Below, in pieces: positions 11,964-23,020 of a stretch of 64,000 nucleotides of DNA. Under the pieces are notes generated by a model, which saw nothing but the letters and a program-made list of their open reading frames with translations, did no database searches and was not told the origin of the DNA. Where the stretch lies: contig MZZL01000380.1 of assembly GCA_002749535.1 (NCBI GenBank), positions 186,001-250,000 on the forward strand, written 5' to 3'. A program made the translations under genes and the position numbers. Source of the DNA: Apophysomyces variabilis (Eukaryota > Mucoromycota > Mucoromycetes > Mucorales > Mucoraceae). Every line of letters begins with the position of its first letter. The stretch's first letter is position 1.

Positions 11964-13045
11964 ATGACACCTCCGCGTAACGAAGATACAGTTCCACAGG
12001 ATGCTCCAGAACACTGTCCGGTATGACGTTTTACACAGTGCATTCTGTTTTTGTTTTTTGGGTCTTGCTGACTCAGCCATTCTAGGGTCCTGAGAGTCAA
12101 AACGCAGGGAAAGCCGATGCCTGTGAAGGCTGTCCAAACCAAAACGTTTGTGCATCAGCACCAAAGGGTCCTGATCCAGGTAGATCATTTATGAATACCT
12201 ATGTGATTGGCAAATGCTGAACGAGCAGCTTCGATCCTTTAGATGTTCATTTAATTACAAAACGAATGGAGACCGTTAAGCACAAGATCTTGGTTCTATC
12301 AGGCAAAGGAGGTGTAGGCAAATCTAGTTTCACTTCACAGCTTGCGTTTGCACTCTCCCATGACGAAGACGTGCAAGTTGGTGTAATGGACATCGATATC
12401 TGCGGACCATCGATTCCTACGATTATGGGACTTGTGGGCGAACAGATTCATCAGAGTAACAGCGGATGGCAGCCCGTGTTTGTACAAGATAACTTGGGAG
12501 TTATGAGCATTGGCTTTATGTTACCTGACAAAGACGATGCTGTTATCTGGCGAGGTCCGAAAAAGAACGGTTTGATCAAGCAATTCCTAAGAGATGTGGA
12601 TTGGGGCGAACTTGATTTCTTACTTGTGGACACACCGCCTGGAACGTCGGACGAGCATCTCTCCATTGCATCCTTCTTGAAAGAAAGTGGGATTGACGGT
12701 GCGGTGATCATTACGACCCCGCAGGAGGTTGCCTTGCAGGATGTTCGAAAGGAAATTGATTTCTGTCGCAAAGCCAAGATTCCCATTATCGGTCTTGTTG
12801 AGAATATGTCAGGGTTTGTTTGTCCTAATTGCAAAGGTGAATCCATGGTGTTTCCACCGACGACAGGTGGCGCAGAGGCATTAGCCAAGGAGCTGAATAT
12901 CGAGTTACTTGGACGGATTCCGCTGGATCCTCGGGTAGCAAGAAGCTGCGATATGGGTGTCTCCTTCTTGGATGAATATCCTGATTCACCGGCCTGCGAT
13001 GCGTATGAAAGTATTATCGAGAGTAAGTTTAGAAGCGATAGTTAA
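11964..13045 (+). CDS. NBP35: Cytosolic Fe-S cluster assembly P-loop ATPase NBP35
   Basis: A Mrp/NBP35-family scaffold that assembles 4Fe-4S clusters with Cfd1 in the cytosolic (CIA) pathway. The start at 11964 opens [20 protein letters not shown]. Two introns are removed: after CCG near 12020, and from after CCAG near 12180 to the ag at about 12241. This joins GPDPD to [15 protein letters not shown]. The N-terminal ferredoxin-like cysteines are visible (EHCPG, then [13 protein letters not shown]), which separates NBP35 from the shorter Cfd1. Then come the deviant Walker [32 protein letters not shown], and the C-terminal cluster motif VCPNCKGES. Every key residue is present and the length is typical. 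Confidence 0.95.
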
Positions 13046-13955
13046 TGTGTACATAGTGCTGATAAAGGCCTTTTCCTTAGAACTCCGTACGAAGCTCGAT
13101 TGAAGCAAAATGCTTATGCTACTTGTAACGTAACAGTGCTTCTCCATACCTGTATTTCATCTGCTGATCTCGTTTTTTATCATATTTTGACCTCACCAAA
13201 ACCATATATATAAACTATTATTTCTTTGCATAGTTCAGATCAGTGTTGAGCAGAAAATGACGGATCGTTACAAGTCGAATAATCAGTACCTGGATAGTTT
13301 TTTTATTATGCATTTCGTATCACTTCTGTATCAAGTCCAATATTTTATCTATTTCGTAGTGCAGGATGAAAATAAAAGTTGCTATGATCGGCATAATAAA
13401 ATAATTGCGGCTCCTTGCAACAAAGTCCCTAATTTGACGTTGATTAAACGTAACCTACAGCAGAACAATTCAAACAATTGATTAGCTTTGTGCTTTGACG
13501 ATGAACGCCTATCAAAGTTTGAAATCGATGAAATGCACTTAGGTGAATGAATTTTGTACCCAACGGCCGGGTTCTTTAACTATCTGCACACCAATGGCGT
13601 GCAGCTAAAGATAAAGCTCGTAGTATCGCAAGAATTACTTTTAAGTTGCTTATATAAAAGAATTTTCAACCACATCAATCATGCACGCTTTATAATGATG
13701 GATGTCTGTTGATATCAATAAGCTAGCCATTACTTTTCCGTAAGAGTATGGGTACTTACTGTAACTTGAGAGATTGATAGACCATTCTGGACATGATCAT
13801 TGCTGGAGTTTCTCTAGCAAACAGTCTGGTCTTGGTTCCCCGTATATATTTCATAATAGCGTATTACATATGCATTTAAGTACACGACAAATAAGCGCGC
13901 CGCCATTCTTCAGGAAACGAGAAAAATTTATTGAAGAAATACAAAAAAGAAAGAC
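13046..13955. other. Intergenic, no supported gene
   Basis: This holds the 3' side of NBP35 and AT-rich DNA. It contains only short, non-conserved ORFs. Confidence 0.45.
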
Positions 13956-13959
13956 TAAT

Positions 13960-14193
13960 AGCCTTGTCGCTCTTTTACTTCTTGGCGAAACTCCGCTTCT
14001 CCGCCTCTTCTATGCGCCGGCAAGCCCAGCAACGGGGTTCGTCCATAGCTATTGCGGCCTCGGAAATCCTTCACTGCCTCTGAAATAATAGCGTGTTTTG
14101 TGGGTAAAAAGCACATAGTGAATTAACAAATATATACCTTTGGAAACTCGTTTTTATGTTTTAGTTTGTCGCAGCTGCGATAAACTGCCATTA
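13960..14193 (-). CDS. Possible small two-exon gene of unknown function
   Basis: On the minus strand an ATG at about 14191-14193 gives MAVYRSCDKLKHKNEFPK. A consensus donor (CCAAAG, then gtatat) follows. An acceptor near 14080 continues AVKDFRGRNSYGRTPLLGL and a charged tail, GGEAEFRQEVKERQGY, before TAG at about 13959. That makes roughly 59 residues, basic, with one cysteine. The reading frame is open further upstream, but there it runs into the hairpin at 14230-14300. I do not recognise the family. It could be a real short protein, the 3' end of a disrupted gene, or chance. Confidence 0.3.
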
Positions 14194-14229
14194 ATAACGA
14201 GGCAGTGAAGGCAATGTTGGCAATATCGT

Positions 14230-14300
14230 CTAGGGCTTGAAATTGGGTCAAGAGAGCCCAAAGTCCAACCCAGATTGGCCTGACCCATTTAAAGCCCTAG
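14230..14300. repeat. 71-bp imperfect inverted repeat (hairpin)
   Basis: The left arm (14230-14250) begins CTAGGGCTTGAAATTGGGTC. The right arm (14281-14300), read on the other strand, is CTAGGGCTTTAAATGGGTCA. The arms differ by one mismatch and one indel and enclose a 30-nt loop. It looks like a solo MITE or the folded terminal repeat of a transposon. No second copy was noticed in this window. Confidence 0.75.
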
Positions 14301-15420
14301 TACTGCGTTTCTTTTAGTTTCTCCTTTAAGGGGTATTTATATATTTGCATTTGAGGACTTTCAAGATTTAAAAGTGACTTCATCGCTCAAAAGTTCTTAA
14401 ACAAGATTGGCACAGCTTAGAAGTATTATTACTGGATATGGTGTAGATCTGTGCTATGAAATCATAATTGATCTTTGAGTAAAGAAGCTGATACGGAATA
14501 TTGCATGTAATGTTGATGACTGAGGATTAAATTATATAAGTGCTTAGAAACCTCTATTAACGCACTGTTAAAGGAATTAGCTTGTACTATTTTCGAAATC
14601 TGATCCTGTTCTCTTATTTACAATGGGCGTTTCTACGCAATCTTTCTAGTCCTTGGTGCTCTAAAATGATCGAGCTTACAAAGGAATTAGTATTTCTGTG
14701 AATTACTTTTCCCACCAATAGTTATTGTAACAGTCTCGTCTTCCGATCACAGTCTTTACAAATTTCAGTTCAGTATCGTAACATTTCCCTGAATTCATTC
14801 TAGATGAAAATGACTATTCCAGGTTAGTTTCTACTGACAGTTGTGACTCCTTGCCTTCCTGTTTCCGTAACTGTCGATTGTTACACAAAATTTGTCTTCG
14901 AGAAGTTAAAGTTTATCTGTTAATAGCAGTTCATCACAGTTGTACGACTTACAAGGCACTCACTTTACACCATTAAGATTATTGTTTGTTACTAGTGTCC
15001 TTTCATGAATTCAACATCTCCATCATTTCAGTGTCTCCTTTTCTTATCTTATGCCTCTTGATGATTCGACAACGAGGGAACAAACAGGGGCGTTTCTGAT
15101 ATTTCAAATTGAAATATAGTTTAAAGTAGGGCCAAGCAAAGTAAACCGAATACATGTAACCGTGTTATAAGTTTTCTTTTGTGGACTAGTCAGGCGACCT
15201 ATGTTGAACCCAGTCACCTGTACGTTACAAGTAAGGTCAGTCAAATGAAATAAGTACATGGATAATTTTCAAAGTATGATGATTTTGAAGTGCGTTTTGG
15301 TTTGATTGCATATGCTTGCTCCGTTACAAGCAAAATGATCTAGACCCTGTAGATACCATTACTTGACACAAAACATTTGCTAAACATTGGCTTTTGCTTT
15401 ATATGTCTGTATTTCTTCTT
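14301..15420. other. AT-rich spacer upstream of the RuvC nuclease gene
   Basis: No clear ORF is present. Upstream exons of the following nuclease gene could lie here, since its true start codon was not found. Confidence 0.4.
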
Positions 15421-15430
15421 TTTCAATTAT

Positions 15431-18079
15431 CCACCGCAGCCCATTGTCTGTTACTTTCTCAATAACGGTGCGGATTCAGCTTATAGAACTTCAGCGCTGC
15501 TAGATGCCGATATGCATCTCTATTTTAAGTGCAAAGTAAAGAAACTTTGAATCTCTGCTGCAATCATGTGGATATACAAAGAAATGACGTAAATATATAA
15601 CAAAGTTAATTCTACAGACGTCCGTTAGACTTTTTATTTGATTGATACAAGGGAAATAGAATTGCCTGAACCCATGAAAATCGGAGCTCTTCAGCCTACG
15701 GAAGAAGAGTTCCCTAGTACTATGGAACAGGAAATGCGTAAACTTATAGAAGAAGCCCCTCGAAGAACCCGATATCGTACCTCAGTATTGCCAAGACACG
15801 GCTACAAACTGGAAAGGTGACAAGACGGACGAAACTAGCTATTTTTAAACGCTCGATCGCATAGGCGTTGGACATGGTGCGCTTTCTTTTGGCGTATTAC
15901 AGAAGAACATGACCGGAATATTCCTTATGGAGGACCTGCAGCCCATGGTAAACTCATAAAAATTTCATAAAGTCAGTAGCTAACGTTCCCCAGCCATCTC
16001 CAGTATAACACGTATCAGTGCTCACCAAAGGATCGACGATGAGACATGGGGATACATGCCATTCCGAGAAGATGCCGTTGTCCTTTTCAAGTATTGCCCT
16101 GATAAACTTGATTTATAACATTGATATGTAAATTTACATAGTGTTCAATACAAACTTTATCACCGGTATCTCCACCTTGATGAGTTGGACATTGAAGATG
16201 TGAAGATGGAACCGCGGCAAGCATGTTTCCTAACATTATTCAGTATCTCTATCATATACATCATTACAGCGATCTATATGGCGGCAAGACGTGTTCCCTC
16301 TTACCGATAGTAAGCTATCCAATCGCACATTTTCCAGTACATACAAGATCACTTTGGTACGTATTAAAGACAGCAGTCGAAGAGTGATCTGATTCCGATG
16401 ACGGTCGTGGTATGTCCTGTGATAGATTATCTTTATGCTTTGCTAATGCAGTAAGTTTGGCAGCGCATGGCAAGAAACAGACAACGAATCATCCCTCAAA
16501 GGCAATTTATGAAAAGTTTTAATGACCCTGTGCAAAAGAAAACATTCTGGGAGGCATTATTCGACATCGACCCGAATTCAACTAGAAGGTGACGATGGCA
16601 TAATCATCGTAAGAACTGATGTTGTATCAAGATATTGAGCTTAACAACTGTACAGGAAAGAGAATTTACAGATGCTCCTTATGGAATTTGCTTACTATTT
16701 TACAACGGACGGGACGACGTTCAAGCGTACAATTTGATTGTTATCGTAATGGTTTGTAACGCAGGATATTAGAGAACTGAACTACTTATTGACAACTTAG
16801 AAAATTCCCTTCGTCGAAACGAGAGTTCAGTTTCAGTTATTAAGAAGAGGTGTTGACCTGTCAAACTGCAACAAAGGCATCTACAAGCTTGAAAAAGAAC
16901 CTCGCGGACTAACTCAGGAGCGACTACAAAGATCTCGTATCCATTGGTCTTGATTCGAGTAGGTGAACACCAACCAATCAATACTGATTCCACTAACTTG
17001 GCATTCACCTATTATGATGTTAGGTATCCGGGCCGTGTTTACTAGCATCGATACAAATGACCACCTTAATCTGAACGCGGAGCGTCAAATAAGACGACAG
17101 TTCCTTCAGCAGCATACACGTATCGTAAGTAACAAAGAGTACCAGTAAGTGCAGCGATCTTTATTAGAATTATCTGACAATATACCATGTTTACTTGGGC
17201 TAAATAGGTTGAGCTACACTCACGGAGAGCGTCTAGGGATCCAAACACAGTATGATCAGCTTACGTGCAATCCCCCGACCGCCCAAACAGTCATGGGCTT
17301 CCAACGCTACGTGCGAGCTTTAAGTAGTATCCACAATAGGTAATTATCTATGAACCTTCAGTGCAGTTACTCACTGTGTCTCTTCTATAGACTTCATAAC
17401 TTTAACACACATTTTCGTCACCAGGAAAATCGTAACCTGTTGGCCTTTGCCCGTAGAAGCACCCTCAGCACGTTAGCCAACGTGGTAGCACTGGACGTAC
17501 CGGTTGAGGTAATTGAGCATTGGTATGATACTGAGTATAAAACTGAATCTATCTACAGCCTGTTAAAGTCTATCAGCACTCGACAAGATCATCCCGCCAC
17601 CATCGGAGAAGTAAGGAGCGCCGAAAATATGAATCACCTGCACCAGCAATCATCGCATACGGTGACGCCGATCTGAAGCCAACCATGAGATCGCTTGGAC
17701 CAGTCCCAGTGAAGGTAATGATGATCAAAAGAATGCTTTTCTGTGTTATGGTTCTAAAGAAGTTTAAAACCTACCGCAATTTAGACGATATGTAGCAGAT
17801 GTCTGGCTGGTCATCCTGATTGACGAGTATAGAACGAGTTTGGTGTGTTCGTTATGTAACAATGCAACGACGCAGATTCAACGTGAGACCACTCGATGCG
17901 ATCACACGTAAGCTGAAATGCACTTTCAATGACAATACGTCGGTAACCAGGTTACGTATAGGAAGGAAATGATCCGCTTCCAAGGAGATAATCGAGATAT
18001 CCGACACTGTGTAGATGAAGATCGTATTTTGTTGAACCGCACTTCTGAATGTCCCGAGCTCGTGGCAGCTCATAAGTTA
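15431..18079 (+). CDS. Divergent, intron-rich RuvC nuclease of the TnpB/Fanzor superfamily (5' end not resolved)
   Basis: Hand-splicing about a dozen short introns gives a protein with the order of a TnpB/Fanzor enzyme. The N-terminal exons read YFLNNGADSAYRTSALLDAD, DTREIELPEPMKIGALQPTE, LERRWTWCAFFWRITEEHDR, RSIWRQDVFPLTDSKLSNRT. RuvC-I is KDLVSIGLDSSIRAVFTSID, with Asp at 16952-16954, followed by VSNKEYQ. The bridge region ends PAPAIIAYGDADLKPTMRSL and GPVPVK. RuvC-II is VILIDEYRTSLVCSLCNN (about 17810-17865), combined with the zinc ribbon cysteines. RuvC-III may be GDNRDIRHCVDEDR (Asp near 17991). Known family enzymes are RNA-guided nucleases. Unusual points are DSS in place of DPG and RDIRHC in place of RDxNA. 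One join near 17785 does not keep frame by my splicing, and the 16400-16740 exons are ambiguous. The start codon is unknown. It may be intact or recently decayed. Confidence 0.6.
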
Positions 18080-18838
18080 TAGAAATTCAACCATTCCGAT
18101 TTATAAATTTTTCATACAGCCGTCAAAACCTCCTATAGCATCGTGTATCCGCTCGAAGAATGCAATAACCATTCGCGGGCAAGCCAACAATAACCTACAC
18201 CACTAGTTTGCGGAATAGTAAAGACGGGTAAAACTACGAAAGCCTGCTCTATAGGTGTGGAACCGGAAGGTGAATGCAGGTAGAAACATGTTACGAAGCC
18301 TAGTAGCAAATATGGAAAGAGGGATATGCCCGGAATCTCTACGCTGTCCAGCTACCTCGGACTGAATGATGCATTACAAACACATGAATAACTGAATGAC
18401 ACCAATAACTATGCTTGTGCTTTGGGAGAAATTCAGTTTGCTCTTGATAAGTTCCCCATAATCATAAAATTGCTTTAGTCTAATAAAGTTAAGCGAAAAG
18501 TAACTGATAGTTCCACTGGAGAAGAAGAATAAGGACCAAGACGTGGAAAGAAACACTGTATGTTTATTGCAAATGGTGTTCTACATACTTTTTTTCTTCA
18601 GAAAAAGATAGAAGGAAATAACTGACACAATTCGTGATAACTCAGAAAAGCAACTCCTTTACAAATACATTGAAGATCTACTGTTAAGCACTGTAGATCG
18701 TTGTTGCCTAGGACTTTTTTTATCCCCAAAATCTACGGGCTCGAAACATTACGTCATTTATGAATTATATTGCGTTGACATAACGTTCTTCTTCACTTTT
18801 CTACGCGCTTTCATCTTCTATACTCTTCCTTTCACATA
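18080..18838. other. Intergenic, 0.76 kb, no supported gene
   Basis: This holds the 3' flank of the nuclease gene, where a guide RNA would be looked for, and the pyrimidine-rich promoter of the DsbA-like gene (18780-18838). I see no strong hairpin or ORF. Confidence 0.45.
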
Positions 18839-19711
18839 ATGGCACTTGCACCACAGTTCGCTGGTAGGTTTTGGAAATGGGGACAGAATGAGAAAAGAAA
18901 AACCGACCATGAATGACGGATCTACTTTCAGGACATCGCCTTGGGTCTGCCTTGGCTCCCCATACCCTCGAAGTATATCTGGACTATGTCGTATGTGTTT
19001 GAAGCAAGAAGAAACAAAGAAGTCCTATCAGTAGTTGCTCACTGTGATTGAACATTTTAGTGTCCTTTTTCGGCTAAAATCTATAAGAAAATACGTGAAG
19101 TAATAAAAGAAAAAAAGATAAGGAAGGGTAACGCTTAGGAGCTAACTGATCACGGATCCATTTAGGAAGTGTGGCCTTATGTTGAGCAACATCATGCCAA
19201 TCAACTTCAGTTCATTTTCCGTCAACAAGTCCAGCCTTGGCATGCCACATCCACTTTGGTCCATGAAGCCGCTTTGGCAGTGGAAAAGGTCGACTCCAGT
19301 AAATTTTTCGAATTCTCCGATTTACTGTTCTCTCGCCAGACAGAGTAAAGTATCTTTACGTAGTCTTATTTCTGTTGGTGGTTTACTGATTTGATCGGCT
19401 TTGCTTCCAGATATTTCGATGAATCTGTTGAAAACAAAACGCGACGCGAATTGACCAATCACTTGGTCGAATTGGCGGGCAAAGTGGGTGTGTCCAATGA
19501 AAAAGTGCGCGACCTGTTGGTTAACGGTGAAGGAACACCCAAGAATCAAGGTAATGGCGTGACCAATGATCTGAAGCTTTGCGTCAAACTCGGTCGCCAG
19601 AATGGTATCCATGTCAGTCCTACGGTGATATTTGATGGACTTCGCGACGATAGCGTATCCTCAGGCTGGGAATTGGCTCAATGGAAGGAATATCTCAAGT
19701 CCAAACTTTAG
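18839..19711 (+). CDS. DsbA/Thioredoxin_4-like oxidoreductase, single-cysteine CPFS motif
   Basis: A thioredoxin-fold protein of the DsbA-like group. The start at 18839 gives MALAPQFAG. An intron to about 18930 joins this to HRLGSALAPHTLEVYLDYV. Another intron is then removed, followed by CPFSAKIYKKIREE and, after a further intron near 19100-19160, EVWPYVEQHHANQLQFIFRQ, QVQPWHATSTLVHEAALAVE. A fourth intron (about 19346-19409) leads to YFDESVENKTR and the C-terminal NGIHVSPTVIFDGLRD with the cis-proline (VSPT). The active site is C-P-F-S, so only one catalytic cysteine is present. That fits a monothiol or glutathione-linked role rather than classical disulfide formation. It stops TAG at 19711. 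It converges with cyclophilin-40, with only 45 bp between the two coding regions. Confidence 0.8.
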
Positions 19712-19756
19712 CTCAAAAAAGCGAATTATTTTATTTTTTTTTATATGGTGTTATAT

Positions 19757-21179
19757 TTAAGAAAACATTTTTGCAAAGGCGGCCCTTTCCTTTTCCTTTC
19801 TCAGTGCGATTTTTTGCTTGGCGGCAGCCAATTCTCTTCTGATGGCTGCATCTTCTGGATCGTTTTCTGATGCTTTTTGGAAATCGGCCACGGCACCTTC
19901 CTCGTCCTTGATAGCAAGTTTCGCTGTAGCGCGACGGAAGTAGGCCTTAGTAATGTCAGTAGGCTTCAAATACTTAGCGTCATGCTCCAATACAAGCGTT
20001 GTCACAGAAACGACTTCGCGGTTGTCTCCCAATTTAAGTTGGCACATAGCTTGGTTAAGATAGCAAGGAACTTTGATAGCGGCAAACTTTACGCGGATAT
20101 CCTCTGTATCATCAGCATCAAAAGCAGGCTTCTCATTGAGGTAACGAATAGCCTTCAATTTTTATGCAAAGCAAAATCCATTGTAATTGGCAGCAAGTTC
20201 TCATGTTCATCATCTTACCTTGCGATATTTCTTGCAAGCTGCAAGATATTCTCCTTTCTTGAAGTAATCGTTGCCAATTGTCTTGAGCTTTCCAGCAATC
20301 TCAATAAGATCCAAAGCCTCTTTAGATTCTTCATAATCGTCTGGGTATTCAGGGAACAAGTCTCCATCTGCGGGAACAGGGACGCCGTCATCGGCACCTT
20401 CAGGGATCTCACCACAGTCCTCAATCACTACGTCTTTCAATGGCTTATCGGCACTGGTTTCCTGGTTTTCGATCACTCGCACAAGATCTTTTCCTTTGAG
20501 CACCTTGCCAAACACCACGTGCTTGCCGTCAAGATGGGGTGTGGGAACAGTGGTGATGAAAAATTGGGATCCGTTCGTGCCAGGACCAGCGTTGGCCATT
20601 GATAACAAGAATGGTTTGTCGTGCTTCAGTTCAAAGTTTTCATCTAGTCGCAAGTTAGATTCAGCTGAGCGATTGTAGCCATAAGTCTGCTTTACCTTCA
20701 AACTTTTCACCATAGATCGATTCGCCACCGGTTCCGTTGCCAGCAGTAAAGTCACCACCCTGGCACATGAAATTCTTTACGAGAGCTTTTAATTATGTCG
20801 ACTTCTCTCCAAATAGGACCATACCTTGATAACACGGTGGAAGATTGAGCCCTTGTAATGTAATGGTTTACCGGCATTGCCAGCACCTTTCTCACCTAGT
20901 GTTTGCGATGTCAGTTAACGTATCCACAGAAACCATCTCCCATACCTGTGCAAAGAGCACGGAAGTTCTCTGCTGTCTTAGGTACAACATCTTTGAACTG
21001 AATTTGTGACGATTAGTATATAGGACGTTAGTTCGTAAACGTGGTTTACCAATTCAAAGACGATGCGGCCCTCTTTCTGACCACCAATAGTAATATCAAA
21101 AAAGCTAATGGTATCTTGTGAGTATCGAAAATGGTTTGTTGGAGAATGAAGCGGTCACCTACACGCGTGGGTTCGACAT
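19757..21179 (-). CDS. CPR6: Cyclophilin-40 (peptidyl-prolyl isomerase D), Hsp90 co-chaperone
   Basis: Cyclophilin plus TPR protein of the Cpr6/Cpr7/CYP40 family. The start at 21179 gives MSNPRV; a consensus intron then joins to [20 protein letters not shown]. The cyclophilin domain contains [41 protein letters not shown] and [18 protein letters not shown]. The histidine before LDGKHVVFG replaces the tryptophan of cyclophilin A, as in CYP40, and usually means low cyclosporin affinity. The C-terminal half holds TPR helices ([74 protein letters not shown]) that bind the Hsp90 MEEVD tail. The protein ends [10 protein letters not shown]. Six or so introns. Confidence 0.94.
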
Positions 21180-21489
21180 AGTACAGTTGCTGACACGTGG
21201 GGAGGGGCAGACGTTGATGGAAATTTATTCCTTCTGCAGAAGTGGAGCGAAAGATCGAGAAAATGTGACTTCAACTTTTCTGGTTGACAAGCATGTACTA
21301 TTAGGGTATAAAGGGAAAGAACAAGTGCAGAGACAAAATACAAACAATGGCCTTAATGCTAATTGACGTCTATGTACAAATAAAAATAAAACAAGATAAC
21401 ATTATAGTTCATTTCGTTTGCCTCTGTAACTACGTTCACGTTATTGTTACTTTATGTAGTTTGCCACGATGATCGAATAATGCCACTGT
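21180..21489. other. Short intergenic region
   Basis: These 310 bp form the promoter of cyclophilin-40 and the 3' end of the aminotransferase. No further feature is seen. Confidence 0.5.
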
Positions 21490-23020
21490 CTAGAAGGCAT
21501 CGACAATATCACACAGTTTCTCTAACATTGGTTCTAAAGTGCACCATTCCAAAGAGAAAGTGACTCTCATATAGCCAGGCTCTTCTGAATGATACGCTCC
21601 GCCTGGGGAGACATAGATGCCATTATCTAGTAGAGTCTGCCACAATCGCTGTTCATCTTCCATCGTCACTTGTCCTGTCTTATTCTTCTGGATATTTGAT
21701 CGCAAGTCAATGAAGACATAATGTCCAGCCACAGCTGGTACGTATGTAATACCACGGCGATCGAAGAGATTTACAGCGCGTTCATAGGCTTCAGCTAATC
21801 TCTTGCGGTTTGTCTCCAGAAACCTGCATGACATGTAATTAATAAATGTACTTTGCAGTTGGGGTGCGAGATAATTTTACCAATCCATCCATTTCTCATC
21901 CTCAAAGAGGTTGGCGACAAGCCTATCGCTCACAGAGGATAAATGACTGACAAATCTAGCAAAGAAAAATGTCAATACCGCATGCAAGAAGTAGTTGTTA
22001 GACTCACGCTTGAAAGGTGAGTGCTTTTCTCAAGGTTGGGTTGTATTGATTAATAATAAAACCAACTCGCAAACCGTTCAGGCCGTAATCCTTAGATAAG
22101 CCGTAGACCGTATGTACTAGACTTGGATCGATGAGGTCAGATAAGTTCTCAAGACTAAGCACAGAAACAAAGGGATTTGTTTTGTCCTTGGCTGACTTTA
22201 GGTAATGTCCAAAGGATGAACATGCATAGATCTCGTCAACAATGAAGTGAATCGAGTGTTTCGAGGCAAAACGAACAAAAGTTTCTAAATCCTCCCTCGA
22301 GAAGCATCTGCGGCATTCCTTTTTAGTCATCATTCAGGGCGAAGTAGATCGTTTTACCTTCCGATAGGATTGCTTGGATTAGTAATCGCAAGGGCAACGA
22401 CACGTTTGTTCTCGCTTTTAGCCTGGTTCATCGTCTCCTCCAGTTTATCCAGATTTACTTTGAGATCCGCCACGTTAAAAGGACGAGAAGTGATAAAGTC
22501 CACTCCCGTAGAGGTGCGTAAATTGACATCAAAGTTGCCGTAATAAGGCGCAGCCATCATAATTGTGTCACCAGGATCTGCCAAGGTCATACTAAGTTGA
22601 AACAACCCAGACTCTGTTCCTGTAGTAGTAAAAATATGATCACTTTTTACAGGGACGGCAGGCTGCAGATGCCGATTGACCAGAGATGCGATTATCCCCC
22701 GAAGTCTTTCGGAGCCACGAGGATCACCCAATAAAAGATCTGCTGGTTGGAATTCAAGGCAGTTTTGGATCTGGATAACCGACGACACAAAGCGGTAAGT
22801 CAAGCACGCACTAACAGATATCGCAGCCGACCTTTTCAACCATTTCTTTACGCATGAGGTCATTGCGCGCCAGTCCAAGATTGAATGCACCTTGAGGATT
22901 GTCAATGGGATGGTAGAGATTGCTAAAAGCGGCCATCGAAGCATCCTTCATAGGCGTCTTTAACTTGAAGTTAGCAAGAGCTCGTCTTGATATTTGTCCC
23001 TGGGTTGTAGTATCACACAT
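21490..23020 (-). CDS. PLP-dependent class I/II aminotransferase (ACC-synthase-like)
   Basis: A fold-type I PLP enzyme. The start at 23020 opens MCDTTTQGQISRRALANFKL and includes HPIDNPQGAFNLGLARNDLM, the ENxLxx-like substrate region of ACC-synthase-like enzymes. Further motifs are YGDP-type LLLGDPRGSERLRGIIASLV, IFTTTGTESGLFQLSMTLAD, DTIMMAAPYYGNFDVNLR, ALAITNPSNPIGR (conserved Asn-Pro), HFIVDEIYACSSF (Asp to the PLP nitrogen), YGLSKDYGLNGLRVGFI (PLP lysine in SKDYG), and the C-terminal NGIYVSPGGAYHSEEPGYMR with the carboxylate-binding Arg. Introns lie near 22335-22355, 21835-21890 and 21950-22010. Fungal members of this group are often plain aminotransferases rather than true ACC synthases, and I cannot decide the substrate. 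Confidence 0.87.

Noticed and set aside
16195..16310. Apparent transmembrane helix (ACFLTLFSISIIYIITAIYM) in the divergent nuclease gene
   Set aside because: The segment is better read as an intron (gtgaag to ttacag, with a cctaac branch-like site). Removing it keeps frame and gives RSIWRQDVFPLTDSK.
19877..20602. Plus-strand open frame of 241 codons
   Set aside because: It is antisense to the cyclophilin-40 exons and shows no recognisable motif.
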